Below, one piece after another: positions 1 to 6,994 of a DNA stretch of 36,863 bases (the first letter of the stretch is position 1; every line of letters begins with the position of its first letter). The notes beneath the pieces were generated by a model, which saw only the letters and a list, made by a program, of their open reading frames with translations, was not told where the DNA came from and did no database searches. The stretch comes from an uncultured Saprospiraceae bacterium. GTDB taxonomy: Bacteria; Bacteroidota; Bacteroidia; Chitinophagales; Saprospiraceae. Position numbers and translations under genes: made by a program. The stretch spans positions 1-36,863 of the forward strand of contig CALLAW010000104.1 of assembly GCA_938001865.1 (NCBI GenBank), written 5' to 3'.

Positions 1-117
1 GTCTCTGAAGAAGGGGACAGACATAAAGTATTATTTAAGAACAGTAATGTCTTGGTTACAGTCAATAAACATTTGCTCAATACTTGGCTAGAAGGTGTCG
101 ATCATCGCAATAACTAA
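1..117 (+). CDS. 3' end of an unknown protein (partial)
   Basis: An open frame enters from the left edge and ends at a TAA at 115-117, giving the last 38 residues of a protein. The piece contains GDRHKVLFKN and VTVNKHLLNTWLEG. I do not recognise a family. It resembles the C-terminal half of the small protein encoded convergently at 202-378 (GNKYKVKL and ITLDKYFFELL), so the two may be related. The gene ends just before a perfect hairpin at 143-177. Because no start is visible, the frame assignment rests on openness and on that resemblance, and could be wrong. Confidence 0.4.
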   Translation, partial: VSEEGDRHKVLFKNSNVLVTVNKHLLNTWLEGVDHRNN

Positions 118-142
118 GGCAGCATATCAGACATAGAAAAAC

Positions 143-177
143 AGAAGCCGAGTGTTGATTCACAACACTCGGCTTCT
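143..177 (-). terminator. Rho-independent terminator between convergent genes
   Basis: A perfect 15-bp stem (143-157 with 163-177) closes a 5-nt loop. Read on the minus strand, the stem is followed by GTTTTTC, the usual U-tract, so it should end transcripts coming from the small gene at 202-378 and the TPR gene. On the plus strand the tail is not T-rich, so termination of the left-edge gene would be weaker. Confidence 0.8.
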
Positions 178-201
178 CATGTATCATCGGAACATTCCAA
201 A

Positions 202-378
202 TTATGATCGCTGTAATAATTCAAAAAAATACTTGTCTAGAGTGATCGGTATCTCTAACTGTGGGAGTTTCACCTTATACTTATTCCCGATAACCTCCAA
301 GAGTTGATACTTCCCTTTGCTGGTTACCATTGGAGTCTCAGATTGGTCCTTAGTATTGATGTTTTTTATTTTTCCCAT
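202..378 (-). CDS. Small hypothetical protein
   Basis: This frame encodes a 58-aa protein from the ATG at 378; a GTG at 399 would add seven residues. The ATG is preferred because it gives only a 13-nt overlap with the stop of the upstream TPR gene, suggesting translational coupling. The protein is basic, has no signal peptide or membrane segment, and its C-terminal half looks like a small beta-rich fold (YQLLEVIGNKYKVKLPQL). I know no family for it. Its only visible relative is the fragment at 1-117. A terminator follows at 143-177. It could be a non-coding frame, but the tight junction and clean terminator favour a real gene. Confidence 0.5.
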   Translation of the reverse strand: MGKIKNINTKDQSETPMVTSKGKYQLLEVIGNKYKVKLPQLEIPITLDKYFFELLQRS

Positions 379-1544
379 AATATAGGTGTTGATAGACACA
401 ATTGATTAAATATTTCACTTCGTTCCAAATCGTTTTTTAGAGTCAGACTTGCATCGATATCACTGCATCCTTCATTGTAGTTAGACAGTAGCAGATATGA
501 CAAGCCACGATTGAATAGGCCATCAGGGTCTTCTGGTTCAAATGTCAAATATTCGTTATAAGAAGAAATAGCTGCAGTGTAGTCTCCATCGACGAGTGAC
601 AATGTGCCTTCTATAAATTTTCGTTCGGTGAGTTGATCTACATTATCTAAGCTGCTAGATAGGTATACTAAGCTATCATCGTAGTTGCCATCAGACTTCA
701 GTAGAGAGCTATAATTTACTTTAGCCTCTGTGTAGTTATCATCTAAGGCGATTGCCTTTTGATAATAATCAAGAGCCAACTTTGGATTGCTCATTTCTAT
801 GAAGCTTGCCTTCGTGTAATGGAGGAGTGGTAAATCTTCTTTCAATTCTAGAGCAATTTGAATTTCTTCAAGTGCAGCTTCTACATCCCCACTCAGATAG
901 TGTGCTATCGCGAGATTGTGATATGCCAATGCGTATTTAGGATTCTGTTGAGTCGATTGTTCAAAGTAGTGAGTCGCTTCATCTAACTCCCCAGATTTCA
1001 AATAATACAGACCCACCATGTCGCTTCTCAAGTAATCAGGGATGTCACTAAATTTTTGCTGGTCTATGAGGAGTTCCACACTCCCTAGATCATAGCTAAT
1101 GGCGGACTTGAGGATATTCCTCACGATGCTCATACTGAGATTATCCAACTCATCAAGTGACAGAGAGTAATCCTGTATCCTTACTGGTGACTTAGTGAAG
1201 CTCCCATCTTTTTGACTGTAGTCAAATGCCTTCTTAGCTACTGCTGACGTCCGATTTCCTTTACTCAAGATGAGATGAGTTTTGACTGGATTGAGCTGTA
1301 TTGCTTTGAGGATGTCATTTTCTTTAGAGGTGAACTCTCCCAACATTCCATATGCTTTAGCTCTTTGGATGTAAGCGATTGGATTATTGGGATTACGGTC
1401 TATATACTCCGAAAAATCTTCGACAGCTTGACGATAATTGCCAGTGTAGAGGTTAGCATCAGGGATAGACGGCCAATCTGACTGCCCGATTACTGGAAGA
1501 CAAAGAGTGACTATAATAAACGTAATGATCGGCAATGACTTCAT
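366..1544 (-). CDS. Secreted TPR-repeat protein
   Basis: The product is about 392 aa from the ATG at 1544, chosen because MKSLPIITFIIVTLCLPVIGQ is a typical Sec signal peptide; the longer in-frame start at 1616 would put a charged Gln/Lys stretch in front of it. The mature protein carries several tetratricopeptide repeats, with the pattern A-Y-x-N-L-A-x-A-H-Y and A-L-D-Y-Y-Q-K-A-I-A-L-D clearest in the middle, and more at both ends. TPR arrays bind partner proteins, so a periplasmic or surface scaffold role is likely, but no partner is evident. It is separated from the upstream SPFH gene by a terminator at 1591-1622, so it probably has its own promoter. An A11 tract (minus strand) lies about 27 nt upstream of the start. 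Confidence 0.85.
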   Translation of the reverse strand: MKSLPIITFIIVTLCLPVIGQSDWPSIPDANLYTGNYRQAVEDFSEYIDRNPNNPIAYIQRAKAYGMLGEFTSKENDILKAIQLNPVKTHLILSKGNRTSAVAKKAFDYSQKDGSFTKSPVRIQDYSLSLDELDNLSMSIVRNILKSAISYDLGSVELLIDQQKFSDIPDYLRSDMVGLYYLKSGELDEATHYFEQSTQQNPKYALAYHNLAIAHYLSGDVEAALEEIQIALELKEDLPLLHYTKASFIEMSNPKLALDYYQKAIALDDNYTEAKVNYSSLLKSDGNYDDSLVYLSSSLDNVDQLTERKFIEGTLSLVDGDYTAAISSYNEYLTFEPEDPDGLFNRGLSYLLLSNYNEGCSDIDASLTLKNDLERSEIFNQLCLSTPILWEK

Positions 1545-1590
1545 ATGGCAATTGGCTTTTTGTAATTGTGATTTTTTTTTTTGAGAAAAT

Positions 1591-1622
1591 AGGAAGATGG
1601 TAATCGTTATTACCATCTTCCT
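1591..1622 (-). terminator. Intrinsic terminator after the SPFH gene
   Basis: A perfect 14-bp stem (1591-1604 with 1609-1622) has a 4-nt loop. It lies 35 nt past the stop of the SPFH gene in the minus direction and is followed by ATTTTCTC on that strand. It separates the sigma/TetR/SPFH operon from the TPR gene. The T-tract is short, so readthrough is possible. Confidence 0.7.
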
Positions 1623-1656
1623 AGCTATGAATGGTATTGTGATATGCTATTTGTGT

Positions 1657-2436
1657 CTAATCGTCATTGGAGAGTATGATCGGCATGTCTCCATCACTAA
1701 TGATTACCTTAGCGTTTTTAGACGAAGAGAGACTCTCAAATGCTTCTATCGATTTAAACTGAAGTATCTTATCATCTAATCCTTCTGCAATGATCAATTG
1801 AGCATCTCTTATTCCTTTGGCTTCTATTCTCTTCTGCTCAGCTTCTCTCTCTGATTGCGTTAGTACGAAGTTCATTCTCTCTGCTTGCTGCTCTGCTTCT
1901 AGTTTGTCTTCGATAGCTCTTGATAGACTCTGAGGGAGTTGGATACTTTTGAGCAGAACTGCCTCTACCCTGATTCCCTTCTCTATCAAGTAAGTATCCA
2001 TTCTCTCTTTGATTGAATTTTCGATACTTGATCTCTCCCCCGTATGCATATCCTTAGCTAAGTAGTTAGCTGATACATCTGCTACCGCCGATCTGAATAC
2101 TGGTAATATCACATTCTCCTCATAGTTTACTCCGATATTACGCAATAGTTCGGGAGCTTCTCTAGGATTGATATTATACAGGATACTGACCTCTGAGTAG
2201 ATATTCAGTCCTTCCTTGGACGGGATATTGAGACCTACTTCGAGATTTTCTGTCTGAGTAGAGATTGTAATGATCTGAGAGACGAATGGGTTATAGACTC
2301 TAAGACCTTCTGTGTACCCTTGATCGGCAAAGGTTCCAAGCTTTCTTTTTACACCAACTTCACCTTGTTTGATCGTGACACAGCTCTGTAGCATTCCAAA
2401 TGCTAAAACGATGAATACCAAATTTGTTAATTTCAT
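1657..2436 (-). CDS. SPFH/Band 7 (prohibitin-like) lipoprotein
   Basis: This 259-aa protein has a lipoprotein signal with lipobox LQSC (Cys19), followed directly by a Band 7/prohibitin domain: GEVGVKRKLGTF, LNIPSKEGLNIYSEVSILYNI, and the IRVEAVLLKSIQLPQSLSRAIEDKLEAEQQAER segment that leads into the coiled-coil region. SPFH proteins oligomerise on membranes and scaffold proteases or microdomains; a lipid-anchored rather than helix-anchored form is familiar in Bacteroidota. Its start overlaps the TetR stop as ATGA (2433-2436), so the two are translationally coupled. The link to an ECF sigma factor and a TetR regulator suggests an envelope-stress role, which is inference. Confidence 0.9.
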   Translation of the reverse strand: MKLTNLVFIVLAFGMLQSCVTIKQGEVGVKRKLGTFADQGYTEGLRVYNPFVSQIITISTQTENLEVGLNIPSKEGLNIYSEVSILYNINPREAPELLRNIGVNYEENVILPVFRSAVADVSANYLAKDMHTGERSSIENSIKERMDTYLIEKGIRVEAVLLKSIQLPQSLSRAIEDKLEAEQQAERMNFVLTQSEREAEQKRIEAKGIRDAQLIIAEGLDDKILQFKSIEAFESLSSSKNAKVIISDGDMPIILSNDD

Positions 2437-3158
2437 GATAACTTAACTTTAGGGTGATTAATATTATTTTTACTTTTTTTCGTCAGACTATTTATGATGA
2501 GTGACTCTAACATTTCAAAGAGATGCTCATGCTTCACATCTGAGTCTTTGCTAAACTCTACATCCGTCAATCTAGGCAGATGCTTTGAGAAGTAGATATT
2601 GTTATTACATACTTCGATCAGTGTAGAAGCTAAAGATTTGGGATATTTATATTCAGGATTAAACTCGAGGAATACATTGCTAATTTTTTTGCACAATGCT
2701 TTGTATGCCAAGAAAAAACCATATTGATTTTCTTTGTCGACCAGCTTGTGATGATACGCCTTGGAACCTTCACGAGCAACGATACGATGGAGGATTTCTT
2801 CGTCTATAAATGGGACATCTACGTTGGCCATCGTTGATTCAATCACAGTCTTGATGACTTTTTGAATCTTTACTTTTGGATCATCTATATTGATTGTTGC
2901 CAAACTTATCCTCATAGATGTCCATTCCCAATACCAATTGACAAGATAGATGAAGAGGTAATGTTTGTTTTCAAAGTATCTGTAGACAGAAGACTCAGTA
3001 GATCCAATCTCTTGTGATAACTTTTTGAAGTTAAAATCCTCTAATCCATGCTCATCTATTAGCCTTATCCCCGCGGATAGAATTTTCTTTCCCAAATCGG
3101 TAGATACCGGGTCTTTCAAGAATGTGTTTACGTTTACTTTAAAATTTATTGCCATCAT
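2433..3158 (-). CDS. TetR/AcrR family transcriptional regulator
   Basis: This 241-aa protein carries an N-terminal TetR helix-turn-helix at about residues 22-68: KKILSAGIRLIDEHGLEDF, then LSQEIGSTESSVYRYFENKHYLF, which matches the family signature of recognition helix plus aromatic Y-R-Y-F. The C-terminal ligand-binding region is all-helical and not assignable to a ligand class. It sits 6 nt after the sigma-factor stop and overlaps the SPFH gene by 4 nt, so it is the middle gene of a three-gene operon. Starts at 3158 and 3155 are both ATG. A TetR regulator between an ECF sigma factor and an SPFH protein is an uncommon arrangement. It may be autoregulatory, but I see no operator palindrome close to the promoter. 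Confidence 0.88.
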   Translation of the reverse strand: MMAINFKVNVNTFLKDPVSTDLGKKILSAGIRLIDEHGLEDFNFKKLSQEIGSTESSVYRYFENKHYLFIYLVNWYWEWTSMRISLATINIDDPKVKIQKVIKTVIESTMANVDVPFIDEEILHRIVAREGSKAYHHKLVDKENQYGFFLAYKALCKKISNVFLEFNPEYKYPKSLASTLIEVCNNNIYFSKHLPRLTDVEFSKDSDVKHEHLFEMLESLIINSLTKKSKNNINHPKVKLS

Positions 3159-3164
3159 AGTTTT

Positions 3165-3671
3165 TTACTTTTTTGAACTGTAGTATACATCAAGAGCTGA
3201 TTTCAACTCCTTACGAGCAAGGAAGATATTACTCTTGACTGTGCCTATCGGGATATCTAGCTCCTTTGCTATCTCCTTGTAGCTATACCCTTCGATGAGG
3301 AGTAAGATCACTGCTTTGTACTTCTCTGGTAATTTACCAATGAGACCATAGATCTCATTTTCAGTGAGAGAAGAGATTGCTTCATTGTGAGCAAAACCTA
3401 AATCTGTAACATGAGAGTACTCATCTATTGGTGTTGCTGATATTCGCTTCTTACTCCTGAGATTGTTGATAAAGGTGTTACGGATGATAGTGCTCCCCCA
3501 TGCTTTGAAGTTAGTGCCAGGTTTGAACTGATAGAACTTTGTGTACATCTTAGCCGTAGCCTCCTGAAACAACTCCTCAGCGTCGATATAATTCTTAGTT
3601 AAATACCTTGCTACATTGAGTAAGTGACTGTCATGTGACTTAAAGTTCTCTAAAAACATTGAATCATTCAT
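3165..3671 (-). CDS. ECF-type RNA polymerase sigma factor
   Basis: This 168-aa protein has the usual ECF length and both sigma regions. Sigma-2 spans about residues 10-78, with LTKNYIDAEELFQEATAKMY and FKAWGSTIIRNTFINNLRSKKR. Sigma-4 spans about 100-158, with LPEKYKAVILLLIEGYSYKEIAKELDIPIGTVKSNIFLARKEL as the helix-turn-helix. It would direct RNA polymerase core to a dedicated promoter set. No anti-sigma factor is adjacent; the next genes are TetR and SPFH. The upstream region 3672-3919 is shared with a divergent thioredoxin gene and contains two long A tracts. I could not identify a convincing -35/-10 for autoregulation. Confidence 0.93.
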   Translation of the reverse strand: MNDSMFLENFKSHDSHLLNVARYLTKNYIDAEELFQEATAKMYTKFYQFKPGTNFKAWGSTIIRNTFINNLRSKKRISATPIDEYSHVTDLGFAHNEAISSLTENEIYGLIGKLPEKYKAVILLLIEGYSYKEIAKELDIPIGTVKSNIFLARKELKSALDVYYSSKK

Positions 3672-3919
3672 AGTTGTATAACTTTAATTAGTAGTAGTAA
3701 TACTATCATAACCGATAGCTATGCTATTTGTTTTGAATTTCTCAAAAAAAAATTGAAAAAAAAATAATCAGTCAAAAAACTCTCAAAACCCCTCCAGTAA
3801 ATCTCTGCTACCATCACTCTGAACACCTACTCTAGATAGTCAGTAAAAAATTGAAAAATTAGAGAACAAATGTATTCGCCTTAACATCTTATCTCTTCTG
3901 TTTCCATTATTTTTACACT

Positions 3920-4459
3920 ATGAATAGACCGTACTCAGTACTCCCAAGGTGTGTCTCTTATCTGCTCTTGATCTGTATGATCTGTATGACTGTGCAGTGT
4001 AAGACTAAGAAGTCCAATCTCATGCGATCTCCTGATGGATCTGGCTTTCTTTATCATACCTCTAGTGATGTCAAATTTATCAAAGACAATACGCTGTCTA
4101 ATGTGCTAGAGCACGCTACTGCTGAGGGGAACAAGCTGACATTTGTAGAGTTTTATACTGACTGGTGCTTGCCATGCCAGCTTATGGATGAGACAGTATT
4201 TGTCAATAAAATCGTCTCTAGCTATCTCAATGATAACTTTATCAACTTCAAGGTAAATGCTGAATCAAATGAAGGGAAAGACCTTAGATTTATCTTTCAA
4301 GTAGAGGAGTTTCCGACATTTCTTTTCCTTGACCATCGGGGACGAGTCGTCCTCAAGGAGCAAGGATCTAAGTCGTCATCTCATATGATGCTACTGGCAG
4401 AGACTGCGATCGCAGAGTATGATAGGATCAGATTAGAAGCATCGGGCGAAGAAGAGTAG
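3920..4459 (+). CDS. Thioredoxin-fold lipoprotein
   Basis: This 179-aa protein has a lipoprotein signal ending in TVQC (Cys27), then a thioredoxin-like domain with the active site WCLPC (Cys83 and Cys86) and the cis-proline motif EEFPTF (Pro132). The preceding LTFVEFYTDWC strand and following KVNAESNEGKDLRFIFQV segment fit the thioredoxin_7/DsbD-gamma-like group. It would act in the periplasm as a thiol-disulfide reductase or isomerase, anchored by a lipid. It is divergent from the sigma-factor gene across 248 bp and stands alone. The CxxC spacing is intact, so an active redox enzyme is expected; the substrate is unknown. Confidence 0.9.
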   Translation: MNRPYSVLPRCVSYLLLICMICMTVQCKTKKSNLMRSPDGSGFLYHTSSDVKFIKDNTLSNVLEHATAEGNKLTFVEFYTDWCLPCQLMDETVFVNKIVSSYLNDNFINFKVNAESNEGKDLRFIFQVEEFPTFLFLDHRGRVVLKEQGSKSSSHMMLLAETAIAEYDRIRLEASGEEE

Positions 4460-4563
4460 TGTGGTTTAGCTCAGAAGAGACCCGTAATGACTCACTGACA
4501 CACAACGGGGGATGTACAATTACGCAAAGATTTAGGATACTGATTCAGCTTACCATTGGGCAT

Positions 4564-4920
4564 AAAAAAAAAGGTCACACTCATGATTGCGACCTTTTCT
4601 TAATCCCATGAACATATCAACATTATGTTCAACGCAGTATTTAACTGCAATTTTTAAAAACCAACTTTATTATTAACTCAATCTCAATACATTCTATAAT
4701 CGGATAGGTCCCTTCAAAGTCTCACCTCACAATATTCACATCTTGGAATTGATCTTTTTCTACCGAAGGAAGAAAAATTCTTGTTAAAGGCTAGATGCCG
4801 TTGCTACCAACCTTTAACAAGTAATCCCATGAACATATCCGAATGAGTAAGTCCTAAACTTTGAAACCCTTAAAACTTACTCGATTTTAATTTAAAGCTC
4901 TTTAGCTTTCTTATTAATTA
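4564..4920 (-). ncRNA. Candidate structured small RNA with duplicated 18-nt motif
   Basis: No protein gene occupies 4460-5011. On the minus strand there is a TAAATTTG box at 4933-4926 with TTG 20 nt upstream, then several hairpins: 4894-4899/4904-4909, 4845-4851/4876-4882, a perfect 11-bp stem 4780-4790/4811-4821, 4755-4761/4771-4777, 4634-4638/4644-4648 and 4610-4616/4624-4630. It ends in an 8-bp hairpin (4569-4576/4591-4598) followed by nine T. The motif GATATGTTCATGGGATTA occurs twice, at 4839-4822 and 4618-4601, each time directly 5' of a hairpin. That layout is typical of an independently transcribed RNA of about 355 nt. An alternative is a long 3' UTR of the di-heme gene. I see no tmRNA or RNase P hallmarks. 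Confidence 0.55.
4569..4598 (-). terminator. Strong intrinsic terminator ending the candidate RNA
   Basis: An 8-bp stem (4569-4576 with 4591-4598), extended by two pairs after a mismatch, is followed on the minus strand by nine consecutive T (4572-4564). It would terminate transcription from the candidate RNA and any readthrough from the di-heme protein gene. On the plus strand the tail is TTTTCTTAAT, so it may also serve the thioredoxin gene 110 nt upstream. Confidence 0.8.
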
Positions 4921-4925
4921 CAATA

Positions 4926-4956
4926 CAAATTTAAGTGCCAAACAGGCTTTAGCCAA
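4926..4956 (-). promoter_or_regulatory. Bacteroidota-type promoter for the candidate RNA
   Basis: Minus-strand TAAATTTG (4933-4926) matches the Bacteroidota -7 consensus TAnnTTTG. A TTG at 4956-4954 lies 20 nt upstream as a -33 element. A start near 4920 would give the RNA described at 4564-4920. The spacing is two nt longer than in the two best promoters of the window. Confidence 0.45.
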
Positions 4957-5011
4957 CGACAAAAAAACATCGTTGTAACATATTTATTATTATAAAGTGT
5001 AGTATACTGGT

Positions 5012-6151
5012 TTAGTGTGGGTTAGTTACCAGTTCTGGATATTTGTACGTCGTATCAGTCAATGTCTCTAGAAAAACCCTGAGTGATTGCTTATCGTATT
5101 CACTGAGTCCGAGAGGTCGGATGTTCTGATCTTTGGTAGGAGATGGCATCCCTCCTGAGTTATAATGCTCTATGACTTCGTCGAGTGTAGCAAATCTCCC
5201 ATCATGCATATAGGGCCCAGTCAGTGAGATATTGCGCAATGTAGGAGCCTTAAACTTTGCCATATCCACCTCAAATCCTGTAACTCCGCCTCTCCCTAAG
5301 TCCAGCAAATTAGTAAAGTCGGCCGTAGAGTCAAGTCCATTATTGGCAAAGTCATCTCCCATAAACAGACCACCATGATGACAATGACTGCACTCTGCAT
5401 CTACCAAATCACTATCACCAGCATCGATAAAGAGGTCAAATCCATGATCCTCTTGATCTGTAAAGGCTTGAGTATTGTCATAGATGACCTTGTTATACTT
5501 AGAGTTACCACCACTGATGATGATTCGTTCGAATTGTGCTATGGCCTTAGCTGCAAGATCTTTAGTAATCTGTCCTGTGTGGTCGATGCCAAATGCCTTA
5601 CGAAACAGTGTCGGATACTCGGGATGGACTTGTAAGTCAGAGATGACTTCTGTCCAGGAATGATGGAGTTCTATTTCGTCTTCGATCGGAAGGAGTGCTT
5701 GTTCTTCGAGAGTCCTGACTCTACCATCCCAGAATAGTCCACGATAATTGTAACCAATATTGAGGAGTGACATACTACTGCGTGGAGTAGAGAGTCCATC
5801 GACACCCACACTAAACGCCTTACCATCTGTAAATGCCAAATCAAGATTGTGACATGAGGCACAACTCATCGTACTATCCACAGAGAGTATGGGATCATAG
5901 AAGAGATGACGTCCCAATTGGATGCCTTCCTCCGTCAACGGATTATCTGCTGGGCTGATGAGTGGCGGGAAGCCCGGAATATTATCTACCTCAAATGCTG
6001 TAGGACTCCAATCTATGTCCGTCAGATCGATATGATCTATACCAGATGAAGGTGGATCTACGATAGGGTCATCATTGCAACTCAGCACTGATAAGGACAA
6101 TGCTAATATCACAACGGTTATTATCGTATGGTCGGTGAGTGGTCTATACAC
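5012..6151 (-). CDS. Di-heme cytochrome c peroxidase family protein (MauG/MbnH-like) lipoprotein
   Basis: This 379-aa protein has a lipoprotein signal (LSVLSC, Cys25) and two c-type heme sites, CASCH at 97-101 and CSHCH at 254-258. The family block FKAPTLRNISLTGPYMHDGRF follows near the C-terminus. This is the bacterial cytochrome c peroxidase/MauG architecture. Its neighbours are an MbnP-like protein and a second possible MbnP-like protein, and in characterised systems the MauG-type enzyme MbnH oxidises a Trp of MbnP to kynurenine; that context favours an MbnH-like role over simple peroxide removal. The start is GTG at 6151, the only usual start codon before an in-frame stop at 6167. It is last in its operon, 33 nt after the MbnP-like gene. 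Substrate assignment is inference. Confidence 0.88.
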   Translation of the reverse strand: MYRPLTDHTIITVVILALSLSVLSCNDDPIVDPPSSGIDHIDLTDIDWSPTAFEVDNIPGFPPLISPADNPLTEEGIQLGRHLFYDPILSVDSTMSCASCHNLDLAFTDGKAFSVGVDGLSTPRSSMSLLNIGYNYRGLFWDGRVRTLEEQALLPIEDEIELHHSWTEVISDLQVHPEYPTLFRKAFGIDHTGQITKDLAAKAIAQFERIIISGGNSKYNKVIYDNTQAFTDQEDHGFDLFIDAGDSDLVDAECSHCHHGGLFMGDDFANNGLDSTADFTNLLDLGRGGVTGFEVDMAKFKAPTLRNISLTGPYMHDGRFATLDEVIEHYNSGGMPSPTKDQNIRPLGLSEYDKQSLRVFLETLTDTTYKYPELVTNPH

Positions 6152-6184
6152 GGATCTGATGAGTATCTAATCTGCTACTGAGCA

Positions 6185-6946
6185 TCAATCGATAGATACT
6201 GCTGTCGCAAAATTGTCAGTAATAGTTATGAGTGGCTCTAGATCTTGAGGATCGTGATTGGTAGGCTTAGATCTGATATCCATATATCCATCCTCTACCT
6301 TGAAGAGCTCTTGATGATCTATTGTAATATTAATATTTGCTATATTTTCATTTACCGACTTGTCGAGTGGATAGGTAAATGTCCTATATACGTCATCCTT
6401 ACCTGTATGGAATAACCATGGGACATCATCGCCCTGAGCAGGATTGACTAAGTTACCTTGGAACCTTGCAAAGATGTAACTATCCCAAGCTGACCAATAC
6501 CTTGAAGAGAAACTCAATGGACTCTCAGGATTGTACTCCTCAGGTCTCGTACTGTTCACTTGTTGATCAAGACCGATGGAGAAGGTAATAGAGGTATAAT
6601 CACCAGGATCTATAGACCCAATCTCCAAACTGATCGGTGTCATCGCTAATTCAGCATTGACATTCTGAGCATCGAAGTCTATAAACTCTACATCCAGGAG
6701 CTCTACATTATTACCTTGATCGTCAGTCACATAGACATCAGTCACAAAGAAATCAGCAACACTAAAGTTAATCTCGTCACCATTAGTGTATGGATAATTC
6801 GTAAGCATGACGAGTGGTTCGTCACCGTAGACAGCACTGAAGTTGAGTGCTATACCACCTTCTTTCTTACATCCAGATGACAAGATGACTAGACTACTAA
6901 GAATTATAAGGCCTAAAAGATTGTAGATTTTCATATAATATCGCAT
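6185..6946 (-). CDS. MbnP-like periplasmic lipoprotein
   Basis: This protein of about 253 aa (249 if started at the ATG at 6934) has lipobox LSSGC and then a beta-sandwich domain resembling the MbnP family: LNFSAVYGDEPLVM, NGDEINFSVADFFVTDVYV, and RYWSAWDSYIFARFQG, which fits the family's Trp-containing W-x-W-x-x-x-Y-x-F-x-x-x-x-G block. The C-terminal part INITIDHQELFKVEDGYMDIRSKPTNHD fits the family's strand plus His motif. MbnP proteins bind copper after Trp oxidation by a partner di-heme enzyme, which here is encoded next. The shorter start gives the more regular signal peptide. Copper binding here is predicted by family and context only. Confidence 0.75.
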   Translation of the reverse strand: MRYYMKIYNLLGLIILSSLVILSSGCKKEGGIALNFSAVYGDEPLVMLTNYPYTNGDEINFSVADFFVTDVYVTDDQGNNVELLDVEFIDFDAQNVNAELAMTPISLEIGSIDPGDYTSITFSIGLDQQVNSTRPEEYNPESPLSFSSRYWSAWDSYIFARFQGNLVNPAQGDDVPWLFHTGKDDVYRTFTYPLDKSVNENIANINITIDHQELFKVEDGYMDIRSKPTNHDPQDLEPLITITDNFATAVSID

Positions 6947-6994
6947 TTACTTACAAGTATAACATTAATGACATTGTGATGTTGCACCAATCGG

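Noticed and set aside
4537-4839. Two short frames beginning ATGTTCATGGGATTA (MFMGL) at the duplicated motif on the minus strand
   Set aside because: They code for only 10 and about 21 residues, diverge right after the shared motif, and the second runs through the terminator and its T-tract. An RNA motif explains them better.
4564-4920. tmRNA or RNase P RNA at this place
   Set aside because: The length fits, but I see neither a tRNA-like acceptor end with CCA and a tag frame, nor the conserved RNase P core sequences.
5012-6151. Plain cytochrome c peroxidase for hydrogen peroxide removal
   Set aside because: Not excluded biochemically, but the adjacent MbnP-like gene makes a MauG/MbnH-type role the better reading.
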